Of a stretch of 64,000 bases of DNA, positions 51,135 through 64,000 are shown piece by piece. Position 1 is the stretch's first letter, and each line of letters starts with the position of its first letter. The stretch is from Auanema rhodensis (lineage: Eukaryota > Nematoda > Chromadorea > Rhabditida > Rhabditidae). Position numbers and translations under genes: made by a program. Below the pieces are notes generated by a model. That model saw only the letters and a program-made list of their open reading frames with translations. It ran no database searches and was not told where the DNA came from. The stretch covers positions 620,001 through 684,000 of the forward strand of contig CAXKVF010000078.1 in NCBI GenBank assembly GCA_964057225.1. Direction: 5' to 3'.

Positions 51135-54100
51135 ACCAAGTGCACATCACGTGTTCATTTAATTAGCATAAATTAAAGTTCACGTAAATTTCAAAGTCAT
51201 GGTTACCATGAAGCAATATCAATAAAAATTTGTTTTTAGACTAATATGGACATGGGGAATCTAATTTTGAAAACCGCATCTCTTTATCTTTCACGTGAAG
51301 CGAGTTACATACCAAGTGCACATCACGTGTACATTTAATTAGCATAAATTAAAGTTCACGTAAATTTCAAAGTCATGGTTACCATGAACCAATATCAATA
51401 AAAATTTGTTTTTAGACTAATATGGACATGGGGAATCTAATTTTGAAAACCGCATTTCTTTATCTTTCACGTGAAGCGAGTTACATACCAAGTGCACATC
51501 ACGTGTACATTTAATTAGCATAAATTAAAGTTCACGTAAATTTCAAAGTCATGGTTACCATGAACCAATATCAATAAAAATTTGTTTTTAGACTAATATG
51601 GACATGGGGAATCTAATTTTGAAAACCGCATCTCTTTATCTTTCACGTGAAGCGAGTTACATACCAAGTGCACATCACGTGTACATTTAATTAGCATAAA
51701 TTAAAGTTCACGTAAATTTCAAAGTCATGGTTACCATGAACCAATATCAATAAAAATTTGTTTTTAGACTAATATGGACATGGGGAATCTAATTTTGAAA
51801 ACCGCATTTCTTTATCTTTCACGTGAAGCGAGTTACATACCAAGTGCACATCACGTGTACATTTAATTAGCATAAATTAAAGTTCACGTAAATTTCAAAG
51901 TCATGGTTACCATGCACCAATATCAATAAAAATTTGTTTTTAGACTAATATGGACATGGGGAATCTAATTTTGAAAACCGCATCTCTTTATCTTTCACGT
52001 GAAGCGAGTTACATACCAAGTGCACATCACGTGTACATTTAATTAGCATAAATTAAAGTTCACGTAAATTTTAAAGTCATGGTTACCATGAACCAATATC
52101 AATAAAAATTTGTTTTTAGACTAATATGGACATGGGGAATCTAATTTTGAAAACCGCATCTCTTTATCTTTCACGTGAAGCGAGTTACATACCAAGTGCA
52201 CATCACGTGTACATTTAATTAGCATAAATTAAAGTTCACGTAAATTTCAAAGTCATGGTTACCATGAACTAATATCAATAAAAATTTGTTTTTAGACTAA
52301 TATGGACATGGAGAATCTAATTTTGAAAACCGCATCTCTTTATCTTTCACGTGAAGCGAGTTACATACCAAGTGCACATCACGTGTACATTTAATTAGCA
52401 TAAATTAAAGTTCACGTAAATTTTAAAGTCATGGTTACCATGAACCAATATCAATAAAAATTTGTTTTTAGACTAATATGGACATGGGGAATCTAATTTT
52501 GAAAACCGCATCTCTTTATCTTTCACGTGAAGCGAGTTACATACCAAGTGCACATCACGTGTACATTTAATTAGCATAAATTAAAGTTCACGTAAATTTC
52601 AAAGTCATGGTTACCATGAACCAATATCAATAAAAATTTGTTTTTAGACTAATATGGACATGGGGAATCTAATTTTGAAAACCGCATCTCTTTATCTTTC
52701 ACGTGAAGCGAGTTACATACCAAGTGCACATCACGTGTTCATTTAATTAGCATAAATTAAAGTTCACGTAAATTTCAAAGTCATGGTTACCATGAAGCAA
52801 TATCAATAAAAATTTGTTTTTAGACTAATATGGACATGGGGAATCTAATTTTGAAAACCGCATCTCTTTATCTTTCACGTGAAGCGAGTTACATACCAAG
52901 TGCACATCACGTGTACATTTAATTAGCATAAATTAAAGTTCACGTAAATTTCAAAGTCATGGTTACCATGAACCAATATCAATAAAAATTTGTTTTTAGA
53001 CTAATATGGACATGGGGAATCTAATTTTGAAAACCGCATTTCTTTATCTTTCACGTGAAGCGAGTTACATACCAAGTGCACATCACGTGTACATTTAATT
53101 AGCATAAATTAAAGTTCACGTAAATTTCAAAGTCATGGTTACCATGAACCAATATCAATAAAAATTTGTTTTTAGACTAATATGGACATGGGGAATCTAA
53201 TTTTGAAAACCGCATCTCTTTATCTTTCACGTGAAGCGAGTTACATACCAAGTGCACATCACGTGTACATTTAATTAGCATAAATTAAAGTTCACGTAAA
53301 TTTCAAAGTCATGGTTACCATGAACCAATATCAATAAAAATTTGTTTTTAGACTAATATGGACATGGGGAATCTAATTTTGAAAACCGCATCTCTTTATC
53401 TTTCACGTGAAGCGAGTTACATACCAAGTGCACATCACGTGTTCATTTAATTAGCATAAATTAAAGTTCACGTAAATTTCAAAGTCATGGTTACCATGAA
53501 GCAATATCAATAAAAATTTGTTTTTAGACTAATATGGACATGGGGAATCTAATTTTGAAAACCGCATCTCTTTATCTTTCACGTGAAGCGAGTTACATAC
53601 CAAGTGCACATCACGTGTACATTTAATTAGCATAAATTAAAGTTCACGTAAATTTCAAAGTCATGGTTACCATGAACCAATATCAATAAAAATTTGTTTT
53701 TAGACTAATATGGACATGGGGAATCTAATTTTGAAAACCGCATTTCTTTATCTTTCACGTGAAGCGAGTTACATACCAAGTGCACATCACGTGTACATTT
53801 AATTAGCATAAATTAAAGTTCACGTAAATTTCAAAGTCATGGTTACCATGAACCAATATCAATAAAAATTTGTTTTTAGACTAATATGGACATGGGGAAT
53901 CTAATTTTGAAAACCGCATCTCTTTATCTTTCACGTGAAGCGAGTTACATACCAAGTGCACATCACGTGTACATTTAATTAGCATAAATTAAAGTTCACG
54001 TAAATTTCAAAGTCATGGTTACCATGAACCAATATCAATAAAAATTTGTTTTTAGACTAATATGGACATGGGGAATCTAATTTTGAAAACCGCATTTCTT

Positions 54101-57100
54101 TATCTTTCACGTGAAGCGAGTTACATACCATGTGCACATCACGTGTACATTTAATTAGCATAAATTAAAGTTCACGTAAATTTCAAAGTCATGGTTACCA
54201 TGCACCAATATCAATAAAAATTTGTTTTTAGACTAATATGGACATGGGGAATCTAATTTTGAAAACCGCATCTCTTTATCTTTCACGTGAAGCGAGTTAC
54301 ATACCAAGTGCACATCACGTGTACATTTAATTAGCATAAATTAAAGTTCACGTAAATTTTAAAGTCATGGTTACCATGAACCAATATCAATAAAAATTTG
54401 TTTTTAGACTAATATGGACATGGGGAATCTAATTTTGAAAACCGCATCTCTTTATCTTTCACGTGAAGCGAGTTACATACCAAGTGCACATCACGTGTAC
54501 ATTTAATTAGCATAAATTAAAGTTCACGTAAATTTCAAAGTCATGGTTACCATGAACTAATATCAATAAAAATTTGTTTTTAGACTAATATGGACATGGA
54601 GAATCTAATTTTGAAAACCGCATCTCTTTATCTTTCACGTGAAGCGAGTTACATACCAAGTGCACATCACGTGTACATTTAATTAGCATAAATTAAAGTT
54701 CACGTAAATTTTAAAGTCATGGTTACCATGAACCAATATCAATAAAAATTTGTTTTTAGACTAATATGGACATGGGGAATCTAATTTTGAAAACCGCATC
54801 TCTTTATCTTTCACGTGAAGCGAGTTACATACCAAGTGCACATCACGTGTACATTTAATTAGCATAAATTAAAGTTCACGTAAATTTCAAAGTCATGGTT
54901 ACCATGAACCAATATCAATAAAAATTTGTTTTTAGACTAATATGGACATGGGGAATCTAATTTTGAAAACCGCATCTCTTTATCTTTCACGTGAAGCGAG
55001 TTACATACCAAGTGCACATCACGTGTTCATTTAATTAGCATAAATTAAAGTTCACGTAAATTTCAAAGTCATGGTTACCATGAAGCAATATCAATAAAAA
55101 TTTGTTTTTAGACTAATATGGACATGGGGAATCTAATTTTGAAAACCGCATCTCTTTATCTTTCACGTGAAGCGAGTTACATACCAAGTGCACATCACGT
55201 GTACATTTAATTAGCATAAATTAAAGTTCACGTAAATTTCAAAGTCATGGTTACCATGAACCAATATCAATAAAAATTTGTTTTTAGACTAATATGGACA
55301 TGGGGAATCTAATTTTGAAAACCGCATTTCTTTATCTTTCACGTGAAGCGAGTTACATACCAAGTGCACATCACGTGTACATTTAATTAGCATAAATTAA
55401 AGTTCACGTAAATTTCAAAGTCATGGTTACCATGAACCAATATCAATAAAAATTTGTTTTTAGACTAATATGGACATGGGGAATCTAATTTTGAAAACCG
55501 CATCTCTTTATCTTTCACGTGAAGCGAGTTACATACCAAGTGCACATCACGTGTACATTTAATTAGCATAAATTAAAGTTCACGTAAATTTCAAAGTCAT
55601 GGTTACCATGAACTAATATCAATAAAAATTTGTTTTTAGACTAATATGGACATGGGGAATCTAATTTTGAAAACCGCATCTCTTTATCTTTCACGTGAAG
55701 CGAGTTACATACCAAGTGCACATCACGTGTTCATTTAATTAGCATAAATTAAAGTTCACGTAAATTTCAAAGTCATGGTTACCATGAAGCAATATCAATA
55801 AAAATTTGTTTTTAGACTAATATGGACATGGGGAATCTAATTTTGAAAACCGCATCTCTTTATCTTTCACGTGAAGCGAGTTACATACCAAGTGCACATC
55901 ACGTGTTCATTTAATTAGCATAAATTAAAGTTCACGTAAATTTCAAAGTCATGGTTACCATGAAGCAATATCAATAAAAATTTGTTTTTAGACTAATATG
56001 GACATGGGGAATCTAATTTTGAAAACCGCATCTCTTTATCTTTCACGTGAAGCGAGTTACATACCAAGTGCACATCACGTGTACATTTAATTAGCATAAA
56101 TTAAAGTTCACGTAAATTTCAAAGTCATGGTTACCATGAACCAATATCAATAAAAATTTGTTTTTAGACTAATATGGACATGGGGAATCTAATTTTGAAA
56201 ACCGCATTTCTTTATCTTTCACGTGAAGCGAGTTACATACCAAGTGCACATCACGTGTACATTTAATTAGCATAAATTAAAGTTCACGTAAATTTCAAAG
56301 TCATGGTTACCATGAACCAATATCAATAAAAATTTGTTTTTAGACTAATATGGACATGGGGAATCTAATTTTGAAAACCGCATCTCTTTATCTTTCACGT
56401 GAAGCGAGTTACATACCAAGTGCACATCACGTGTACATTTAATTAGCATAAATTAAAGTTCACGTAAATTTCAAAGTCATGGTTACCATGAACCAATATC
56501 AATAAAAATTTGTTTTTAGACTAATATGGACATGGGGAATCTAATTTTGAAAACCGCATTTCTTTATCTTTCACGTGAAGCGAGTTACATACCATGTGCA
56601 CATCACGTGTACATTTAATTAGCATAAATTAAAGTTCACGTAAATTTCAAAGTCATGGTTACCATGCACCAATATCAATAAAAATTTGTTTTTAGACTAA
56701 TATGGACATGGGGAATCTAATTTTGAAAACCGCATCTCTTTATCTTTCACGTGAAGCGAGTTACATACCAAGTGCACATCACGTGTACATTTAATTAGCA
56801 TAAATTAAAGTTCACGTAAATTTTAAAGTCATGGTTACCATGAACCAATATCAATAAAAATTTGTTTTTAGACTAATATGGACATGGGGAATCTAATTTT
56901 GAAAACCGCATCTCTTTATCTTTCACGTGAAGCGAGTTACATACCAAGTGCACATCACGTGTACATTTAATTAGCATAAATTAAAGTTCACGTAAATTTC
57001 AAAGTCATGGTTACCATGAACTAATATCAATAAAAATTTGTTTTTAGACTAATATGGACATGGAGAATCTAATTTTGAAAACCGCATCTCTTTATCTTTC

Positions 57101-57470
57101 ACGTGAAGCGAGTTACATACCAAGTGCACATCACGTGTACATTTAATTAGCATAAATTAAAGTTCACGTAAATTTTAAAGTCATGGTTACCATGAACCAA
57201 TATCAATAAAAATTTGTTTTTAGACTAATATGGACATGGGGAATCTAATTTTGAAAACCGCATCTCTTTATCTTTCACGTGAAGCGAGTTACATACCAAG
57301 TGCACATCACGTGTACATTTAATTAGCATAAATTAAAGTTCACGTAAATTTCAAAGTCATGGTTACCATGAACCAATATCAATAAAAATTTGTTTTTAGA
57401 CTAATATGGACATGGGGAATCTAATTTTGAAAACCGCATCTCTTTATCTTTCACGTGAAGCGAGTTACAT
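51135..57470. repeat. 9-monomer module with 4-monomer spacers (2288-bp and 2464-bp higher-order repeats)
   Basis: The 9-mer order is T21+G79, T146, plain, T146, C77, T58, T80+A122, T58, plain. It occurs at 51135-52718, 53423-55006 and 55887-57470. Between them lie 4-mers beginning with T21+G79 (52719-53422 and 55007-55710), so the full period is 13 monomers, 2288 bp. The second spacer is followed by an extra T21+G79 monomer (55711-55886), making 14 monomers, 2464 bp. Copies two and three share T5 (CCATGTGC) in their C77 monomer. Confidence 0.9.
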
Positions 57471-60400
57471 ACCAAGTGCACATCACGTGTTCATTTAATT
57501 AGCATAAATTAAAGTTCACGTAAATTTCAAAGTCATGGTTACCATGAAGCAATATCAATAAAAATTTGTTTTTAGACTAATATGGACATGGGGAATCTAA
57601 TTTTGAAAACCGCATCTCTTTATCTTTCACGTGAAGCGAGTTACATACCAAGTGCACATCACGTGTACATTTAATTAGCATAAATTAAAGTTCACGTAAA
57701 TTTCAAAGTCATGGTTACCATGAACCAATATCAATAAAAATTTGTTTTTAGACTAATATGGACATGGGGAATCTAATTTTGAAAACCGCATTTCTTTATC
57801 TTTCACGTGAAGCGAGTTACATACCAAGTGCACATCACGTGTACATTTAATTAGCATAAATTAAAGTTCACGTAAATTTCAAAGTCATGGTTACCATGAA
57901 CCAATATCAATAAAAATTTGTTTTTAGACTAATATGGACATGGGGAATCTAATTTTGAAAACCGCATCTCTTTATCTTTCACGTGAAGCGAGTTACATAC
58001 CAAGTGCACATCACGTGTACATTTAATTAGCATAAATTAAAGTTCACGTAAATTTCAAAGTCATGGTTACCATGAACCAATATCAATAAAAATTTGTTTT
58101 TAGACTAATATGGACATGGGGAATCTAATTTTGAAAACCGCATTTCTTTATCTTTCACGTGAAGCGAGTTACATACCAAGTGCACATCACGTGTACATTT
58201 AATTAGCATAAATTAAAGTTCACGTAAATTTCAAAGTCATGGTTACCATGCACCAATATCAATAAAAATTTGTTTTTAGACTAATATGGACATGGGGAAT
58301 CTAATTTTGAAAACCGCATCTCTTTATCTTTCACGTGAAGCGAGTTACATACCAAGTGCACATCACGTGTACATTTAATTAGCATAAATTAAAGTTCACG
58401 TAAATTTTAAAGTCATGGTTACCATGAACCAATATCAATAAAAATTTGTTTTTAGACTAATATGGACATGGGGAATCTAATTTTGAAAACCGCATCTCTT
58501 TATCTTTCACGTGAAGCGAGTTACATACCAAGTGCACATCACGTGTACATTTAATTAGCATAAATTAAAGTTCACGTAAATTTCAAAGTCATGGTTACCA
58601 TGAACTAATATCAATAAAAATTTGTTTTTAGACTAATATGGACATGGAGAATCTAATTTTGAAAACCGCATCTCTTTATCTTTCACGTGAAGCGAGTTAC
58701 ATACCAAGTGCACATCACGTGTACATTTAATTAGCATAAATTAAAGTTCACGTAAATTTTAAAGTCATGGTTACCATGAACCAATATCAATAAAAATTTG
58801 TTTTTAGACTAATATGGACATGGAGAATCTAATTTTGAAAACCGCATCTCTTTATCTTTCACGTGAAGCGAGTTACATACCAAGTGCACATCACGTGTAC
58901 ATTTAATTAGCATAAATTAAAGTTCACGTAAATTTTAAAGTCATGGTTACCATGAACCAATATCAATAAAAATTTGTTTTTAGACTAATATGGACATGGG
59001 GAATCTAATTTTGAAAACCGCATCTCTTTATCTTTCACGTGAAGCGAGTTACATACCAAGTGCACATCACGTGTACATTTAATTAGCATAAATTAAAGTT
59101 CACGTAAATTTCAAAGTCATGGTTACCATGAACCAATATCAATAAAAATTTGTTTTTAGACTAATATGGACATGGGGAATCTAATTTTGAAAACCGCATC
59201 TCTTTATCTTTCACGTGAAGCGAGTTACATACCAAGTGCACATCACGTGTTCATTTAATTAGCATAAATTAAAGTTCACGTAAATTTCAAAGTCATGGTT
59301 ACCATGAAGCAATATCAATAAAAATTTGTTTTTAGACTAATATGGACATGGGGAATCTAATTTTGAAAACCGCATCTCTTTATCTTTCACGTGAAGCGAG
59401 TTACATACCAAGTGCACATCACGTGTACATTTAATTAGCATAAATTAAAGTTCACGTAAATTTCAAAGTCATGGTTACCATGAACCAATATCAATAAAAA
59501 TTTGTTTTTAGACTAATATGGACATGGGGAATCTAATTTTGAAAACCGCATTTCTTTATCTTTCACGTGAAGCGAGTTACATACCAAGTGCACATCACGT
59601 GTACATTTAATTAGCATAAATTAAAGTTCACGTAAATTTCAAAGTCATGGTTACCATGAACCAATATCAATAAAAATTTGTTTTTAGACTAATATGGACA
59701 TGGGGAATCTAATTTTGAAAACCGCATCTCTTTATCTTTCACGTGAAGCGAGTTACATACCAAGTGCACATCACGTGTACATTTAATTAGCATAAATTAA
59801 AGTTCACGTAAATTTCAAAGTCATGGTTACCATGAACCAATATCAATAAAAATTTGTTTTTAGACTAATATGGACATGGGGAATCTAATTTTGAAAACCG
59901 CATTTCTTTATCTTTCACGTGAAGCGAGTTACATACCAAGTGCACATCACGTGTACATTTAATTAGCATAAATTAAAGTTCACGTAAATTTCAAAGTCAT
60001 GGTTACCATGCACCAATATCAATAAAAATTTGTTTTTAGACTAATATGGACATGGGGAATCTAATTTTGAAAACCGCATCTCTTTATCTTTCACGTGAAG
60101 CGAGTTACATACCAAGTGCACATCACGTGTACATTTAATTAGCATAAATTAAAGTTCACGTAAATTTTAAAGTCATGGTTACCATGAACCAATATCAATA
60201 AAAATTTGTTTTTAGACTAATATGGACATGGGGAATCTAATTTTGAAAACCGCATCTCTTTATCTTTCACGTGAAGCGAGTTACATACCAAGTGCACATC
60301 ACGTGTACATTTAATTAGCATAAATTAAAGTTCACGTAAATTTCAAAGTCATGGTTACCATGAACTAATATCAATAAAAATTTGTTTTTAGACTAATATG

Positions 60401-62222
60401 GACATGGAGAATCTAATTTTGAAAACCGCATCTCTTTATCTTTCACGTGAAGCGAGTTACATACCAAGTGCACATCACGTGTACATTTAATTAGCATAAA
60501 TTAAAGTTCACGTAAATTTTAAAGTCATGGTTACCATGAACCAATATCAATAAAAATTTGTTTTTAGACTAATATGGACATGGAGAATCTAATTTTGAAA
60601 ACCGCATCTCTTTATCTTTCACGTGAAGCGAGTTACATACCAAGTGCACATCACGTGTACATTTAATTAGCATAAATTAAAGTTCACGTAAATTTTAAAG
60701 TCATGGTTACCATGAACCAATATCAATAAAAATTTGTTTTTAGACTAATATGGACATGGGGAATCTAATTTTGAAAACCGCATCTCTTTATCTTTCACGT
60801 AAAGCGAGTTACATACCAAGTGCACATCACGTGTACATTTAATTAGCATAAATTAAAGTTCACGTAAATTTCAAAGTCATGGTTACCATGAACCAATATC
60901 AATAAAAATTTGTTTTTAGACTAATATGGACATGGGGAATCTAATTTTGAAAACCGCATCTCTTTATCTTTCACGTGAAGCGAGTTACATACCAAGTGCA
61001 CATCACGTGTTCATTTAATTAGCATAAATTAAAGTTCACGTAAATTTCAAAGTCATGGTTACCATGAAGCAATATCAATAAAAATTTGTTTTTAGACTAA
61101 TATGGACATGGGAAATCTAATTTTGAAAACCGCATCTCTTTATCTTTCACGTGAAGCGAGTTACATACCAAGTGCACATCACGTGTACATTTAATTAGCA
61201 TAAATTAAAGTTCACGTAAATTTCAAAGTCATGGTTACCATGAACCAATATCAATAAAAATTTGTTTTTAGACTAATATGGACATGGGGAATCTAATTTT
61301 AAAAACCGCATTTCTTTATCTTTCACGTGAAGCGAGTTACATACCAAGTGCACATCACGTGTACATTTAATTAGCATAAATTAAAGTTCACGTAAATTTC
61401 AAAGTCATGGTTACCATGAACCAATATCAATAAAAATTTGTTTTTAGACTAATATGGACATGGGGAATCTAATTTTGAAAACCGCATCTCTTTATCTTTC
61501 ACGTGAAGCGAGTTACATACCAAGTGCACATCACGTGTACATTTAATTAGCATAAATTAAAGTTCACGTAAATTTCAAAGTCATGGTTACCATGAACCAA
61601 TATCAATAAAAATTTGTTTTTAGACTAATATGGACATGGGGAATCTAATTTTGAAAACCGCATTTCTTTATCTTTCACGTGAAGCGAGTTACATACCAAG
61701 TGCACATCACGTGTACATTTAATTAGCATAAATTAAAGTTCACGTAAATTTCAAAGTCATGGTTACCATGCACCAATATCAATAAAAATTTGTTTTTAGA
61801 CTAATATGGACATGGGGAATCTAATTTTGAAAACCGCATCTCTTTATCTTTCACGTGAAGCGAGTTACATACCAAGTGCACATCACGTGTACATTTAATT
61901 AGCATAAATTAAAGTTCACGTAAATTTTAAAGTCATGGTTACCATGAACCAATATCAATAAAAATTTGTTTTTAGACTAATATGGACATGGGGAATCTAA
62001 TTTTGAAAACCGCATCTCTTTATCTTTCACGTGAAGCGAGTTACATACCAAGTGCACATCACGTGTACATTTAATTAGCATAAATTAAAGTTCACGTAAA
62101 TTTCAAAGTCATGGTTACCATGAACTAATATCAATAAAAATTTGTTTTTAGACTAATATGGACATGGAGAATCTAATTTTGAAAACCGCATCTCTTTATC
62201 TTTCACGTGAAGCGAGTTACAT
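57471..62222. repeat. 10-monomer (1760-bp) higher-order repeat, two full copies and a partial third
   Basis: Copies are 57471-59230, 59231-60990 and a partial 60991-62222 (seven monomers). The unit is the upstream 9-mer plus one extra monomer combining T58 and A122, inserted after T80+A122. This hybrid looks like a recombinant of its two neighbours. The 4-mer spacer is absent. Private changes are few: CACGTAAAG near 60800, GGGAAATC near 61111, and TTTTAAAAACC near 61300. Such high similarity marks the most recent amplification in the right half. Confidence 0.9.
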
Positions 62223-63982
62223 ACCAAGTGCACATCACGTGTACATTTAATTAGCATAAATTAAAGTTCACGTAAATTTTAAAGTCATGGTTACCATGAA
62301 CCAATATCAATAAAAATTTGTTTTTAGACTAATATGGACATGGGGAATCTAATTTTGAAAACCGCATTTCTTTATCTTTCACGTGAAGCGAGTTACATAC
62401 CAAGTGCACATCACGTGTACATTTAATTAGCATAAATTAAAGTTCACGTAAATTTCAAAGTCATGGTTACCATGAACCAATATCAATAAAAATTTGTTTT
62501 TAGACTAATATGGACATGGGGAATCTAATTTTGAAAACCGCATCTCTTTATCTTTCACGTGAAGCGAGTTACATACCAAGTGCACATCACGTGTACATTT
62601 AATTAGCATAAATTAAAGTTCACGTAAATTTCAAAGTCATGGTTACCATGAACCAATATCAATAAAAATTTGTTTTTAGACTAATATGGACATGGGGAAT
62701 CTAATTTTGAAAACCGCATTTCTTTATCTTTCACGTGAAGCGAGTTACATACCAAGTGCACATCACGTGTACATTTAATTAGCATAAATTAAAGTTCACG
62801 TAAATTTCAAAGTCATGGTTACCATGCACCAATATCAATAAAAATTTGTTTTTAGACTAATATGGACATGGGGAATCTAATTTTGAAAACCGCATCTCTT
62901 TATCTTTCACGTGAAGCGAGTTACATACCAAGTGCACATCACGTGTACATTTAATTAGCATAAATTAAAGTTCACGTAAATTTCAAAGTCATGGTTACCA
63001 TGAACTAATATCAATAAAAATTTGTTTTTAGACTAATATGGACATGGAGAATCTAATTTTGAAAACCGCATCTCTTTATCTTTCACGTGAAGCGAGTTAC
63101 ATACCAAGTGCACATCACGTGTACATTTAATTAGCATAAATTAAAGTTCACGTAAATTTTAAAGTCATGGTTACCATGAACCAATATCAATAAAAATTTG
63201 TTTTTAGACTAATATGGACATGGGGAATCTAATTTTGAAAACCGCATCTCTTTATCTTTCACGTGAAGCGAGTTACATACCAAGTGCACATCACGTGTAC
63301 ATTTAATTAGCATAAATTAAAGTTCACGTAAATTTCAAAGTCATGGTTACCATGAACTAATATCAATAAAAATTTGTTTTTAGACTAATATGGACATGGA
63401 GAATCTAATTTTGAAAACCGCATCTCTTTATCTTTCACGTGAAGCGAGTTATATACCAAGTGCACATCACGTGTACATTTAATTAGCATAAATTAAAGTT
63501 CACGTAAATTTCAAAGTCATGGTTACCATGAAGCAATATCAATAAAAATTTGTTTTTAGACTAATATGGACATGGGGAATCTAATTTTGAAAACCGCATC
63601 TCTTTATCTCTCACGTGAAGCGAGTTACATACCAAGTGCACATCACGTGTACATTTAATTAGCATAAATTAAAGTTCACGTAAATTTCAAAGTCATGGTT
63701 ACCATGAACCAATATCAATAAAAATTTGTTTTTAGACTAATATGGACATGGGGAATCTAATTTTGAAAACCGCATCTCTTTATCTTTCACGTGAAGCGAG
63801 TTACATACCAAGTGCACATCACGTGTACATTTAATTAGCATAAATTAAAGTTCACGTAAATTTCAAAGTCATGGTTACCATGAACCAATATCAATAAAAA
63901 TTTGTTTTTAGACTAATATGGACATGGGGAATCTAATTTTGAAAACCGCATTTCTTTATCTTTCACGTGAAGCGAGTTACAT
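62223..63982. repeat. Scrambled tail of 9-mer/10-mer derived monomers
   Basis: Ten monomers: T58+T146, plain, T146, C77, T80+A122, T58, T80+A122, then G79 with CTCTCACG, plain and T146. The T80+A122 type appears at 62927 and 63279, only two monomers apart. T58 and T146 coexist in 62223, which is not seen in the regular units and suggests an exchange point. TTATATACC near 63450 is private. Confidence 0.75.
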
Positions 63983-64000
63983 ACCAAGTGCACATCACGT
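63983..64000. repeat. Partial monomer cut by the window edge
   Basis: The first 18 bases of a monomer (ACCAAGTGCA and the following CATCACGT) run off the right edge. The left edge is likewise an arbitrary cut, so the array extends beyond the window on both sides. Confidence 0.95.

Larger units (their letters stand above)
1..64000. repeat. 176-bp satellite DNA array filling the window (364 monomers plus an 18-bp partial)
   Basis: The motif ACCAAGTG recurs every 176 bp from base 1 to 63983, always in the same orientation. Starts follow 1+176k up to 12145, then 2+176k after a 1-bp insertion. After two 39-bp deletions and five 1-bp deletions the last start falls at 63983, exactly where the 364th period predicts. 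Monomers I read differ from the first copy by roughly 0-4 substitutions, so the array is highly homogenised. No unique sequence, inversion or transposon interrupts it. Nucleosome-sized monomers with higher-order repeats are typical of centromeric or pericentromeric satellites, so a structural chromosome role is likely but inferred. The family and species are not recognised. Confidence 0.98.

Noticed and set aside
1-64000. CRISPR array
   Set aside because: There are no short repeats separated by unique spacers; the whole 176-bp unit is repeated, the unit is far longer than a CRISPR repeat, and no cas genes are present.
1-64000. Telomeric repeat, rDNA spacer or origin iterons
   Set aside because: There are no TTAGGG-like or TTTAGGG-like runs, no rRNA sequence, and the unit length and copy number do not fit plasmid iterons.

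Overview
The whole 64 kb window is one uninterrupted satellite DNA array. A 176-bp, AT-rich monomer (about 32% G+C, counted by hand on the first copy) is repeated head to tail on the same strand from the first base to the last. Tracking the phase of the motif ACCAAGTG gives 364 consecutive monomers plus an 18-bp partial copy at the right edge (63983-64000). Of these, 356 are exactly 176 bp, one is 177 bp, five are 175 bp, and two share the same 39-bp internal deletion (137 bp). I see no real gene, RNA gene, transposon, CRISPR array or unique DNA. The nine 60-codon minus-strand reading frames are a by-product of one base substitution in the repeat.

Organism: the sequence indicates a eukaryotic chromosome, assembled with long reads. 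A nucleosome-length monomer (about 150-180 bp), homogenised over more than 64 kb and arranged in higher-order repeats, is typical of centromeric or pericentromeric satellites of animals and plants. I do not recognise the monomer as a named family (it is not alpha satellite, the Arabidopsis 178-bp repeat or Brassica CentBr as I know them). I cannot name the species, and a centromeric role is inference.

Layout, with monomer classes defined by diagnostic substitutions: 1-4224 is a mixed zone. At 4225-9680 a 17-monomer (2992-bp) spacing recurs. 5105-7216 is a long-range copy of 19714-21825, and 10385-11968 is a copy of 26578-28161. At 12322-14433 there is a 6-mer in two copies, and at 15666-17073 a 4-mer in two copies. 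At 20770-23233 there is an 8-mer spacing, and at 22530-26753 a clean 12-mer (2112 bp) in two copies. At 30274-31955 a 5-mer of 841 bp occurs twice, each copy carrying the deleted 137-bp monomer. 31956-34771 is copied at 38116-40931, exactly 6160 bp apart. At 34772-37235 there is a 7-mer in two copies, at 36708-38115 a 4-mer in two copies, and at 44452-46211 a 5-mer in two copies. 46212-51134 holds all five single-base deletions of the window. At 51135-57470 a 9-monomer module recurs with 4-mer spacers, and at 57471-62222 a 10-monomer (1760 bp) version is tandemly amplified. The tail, 62223-64000, is a scrambled mixture of the same monomer classes.

Within the monomer, three perfect dyad-symmetric elements (monomer positions 24-43, 63-77 and 156-165), an apparently invariant ATCACGTG (12-19, matching the E-box and yeast CDEI consensus) and an A/T tract containing AATAAA (87-104) are the structures most likely to matter if the array has a function.
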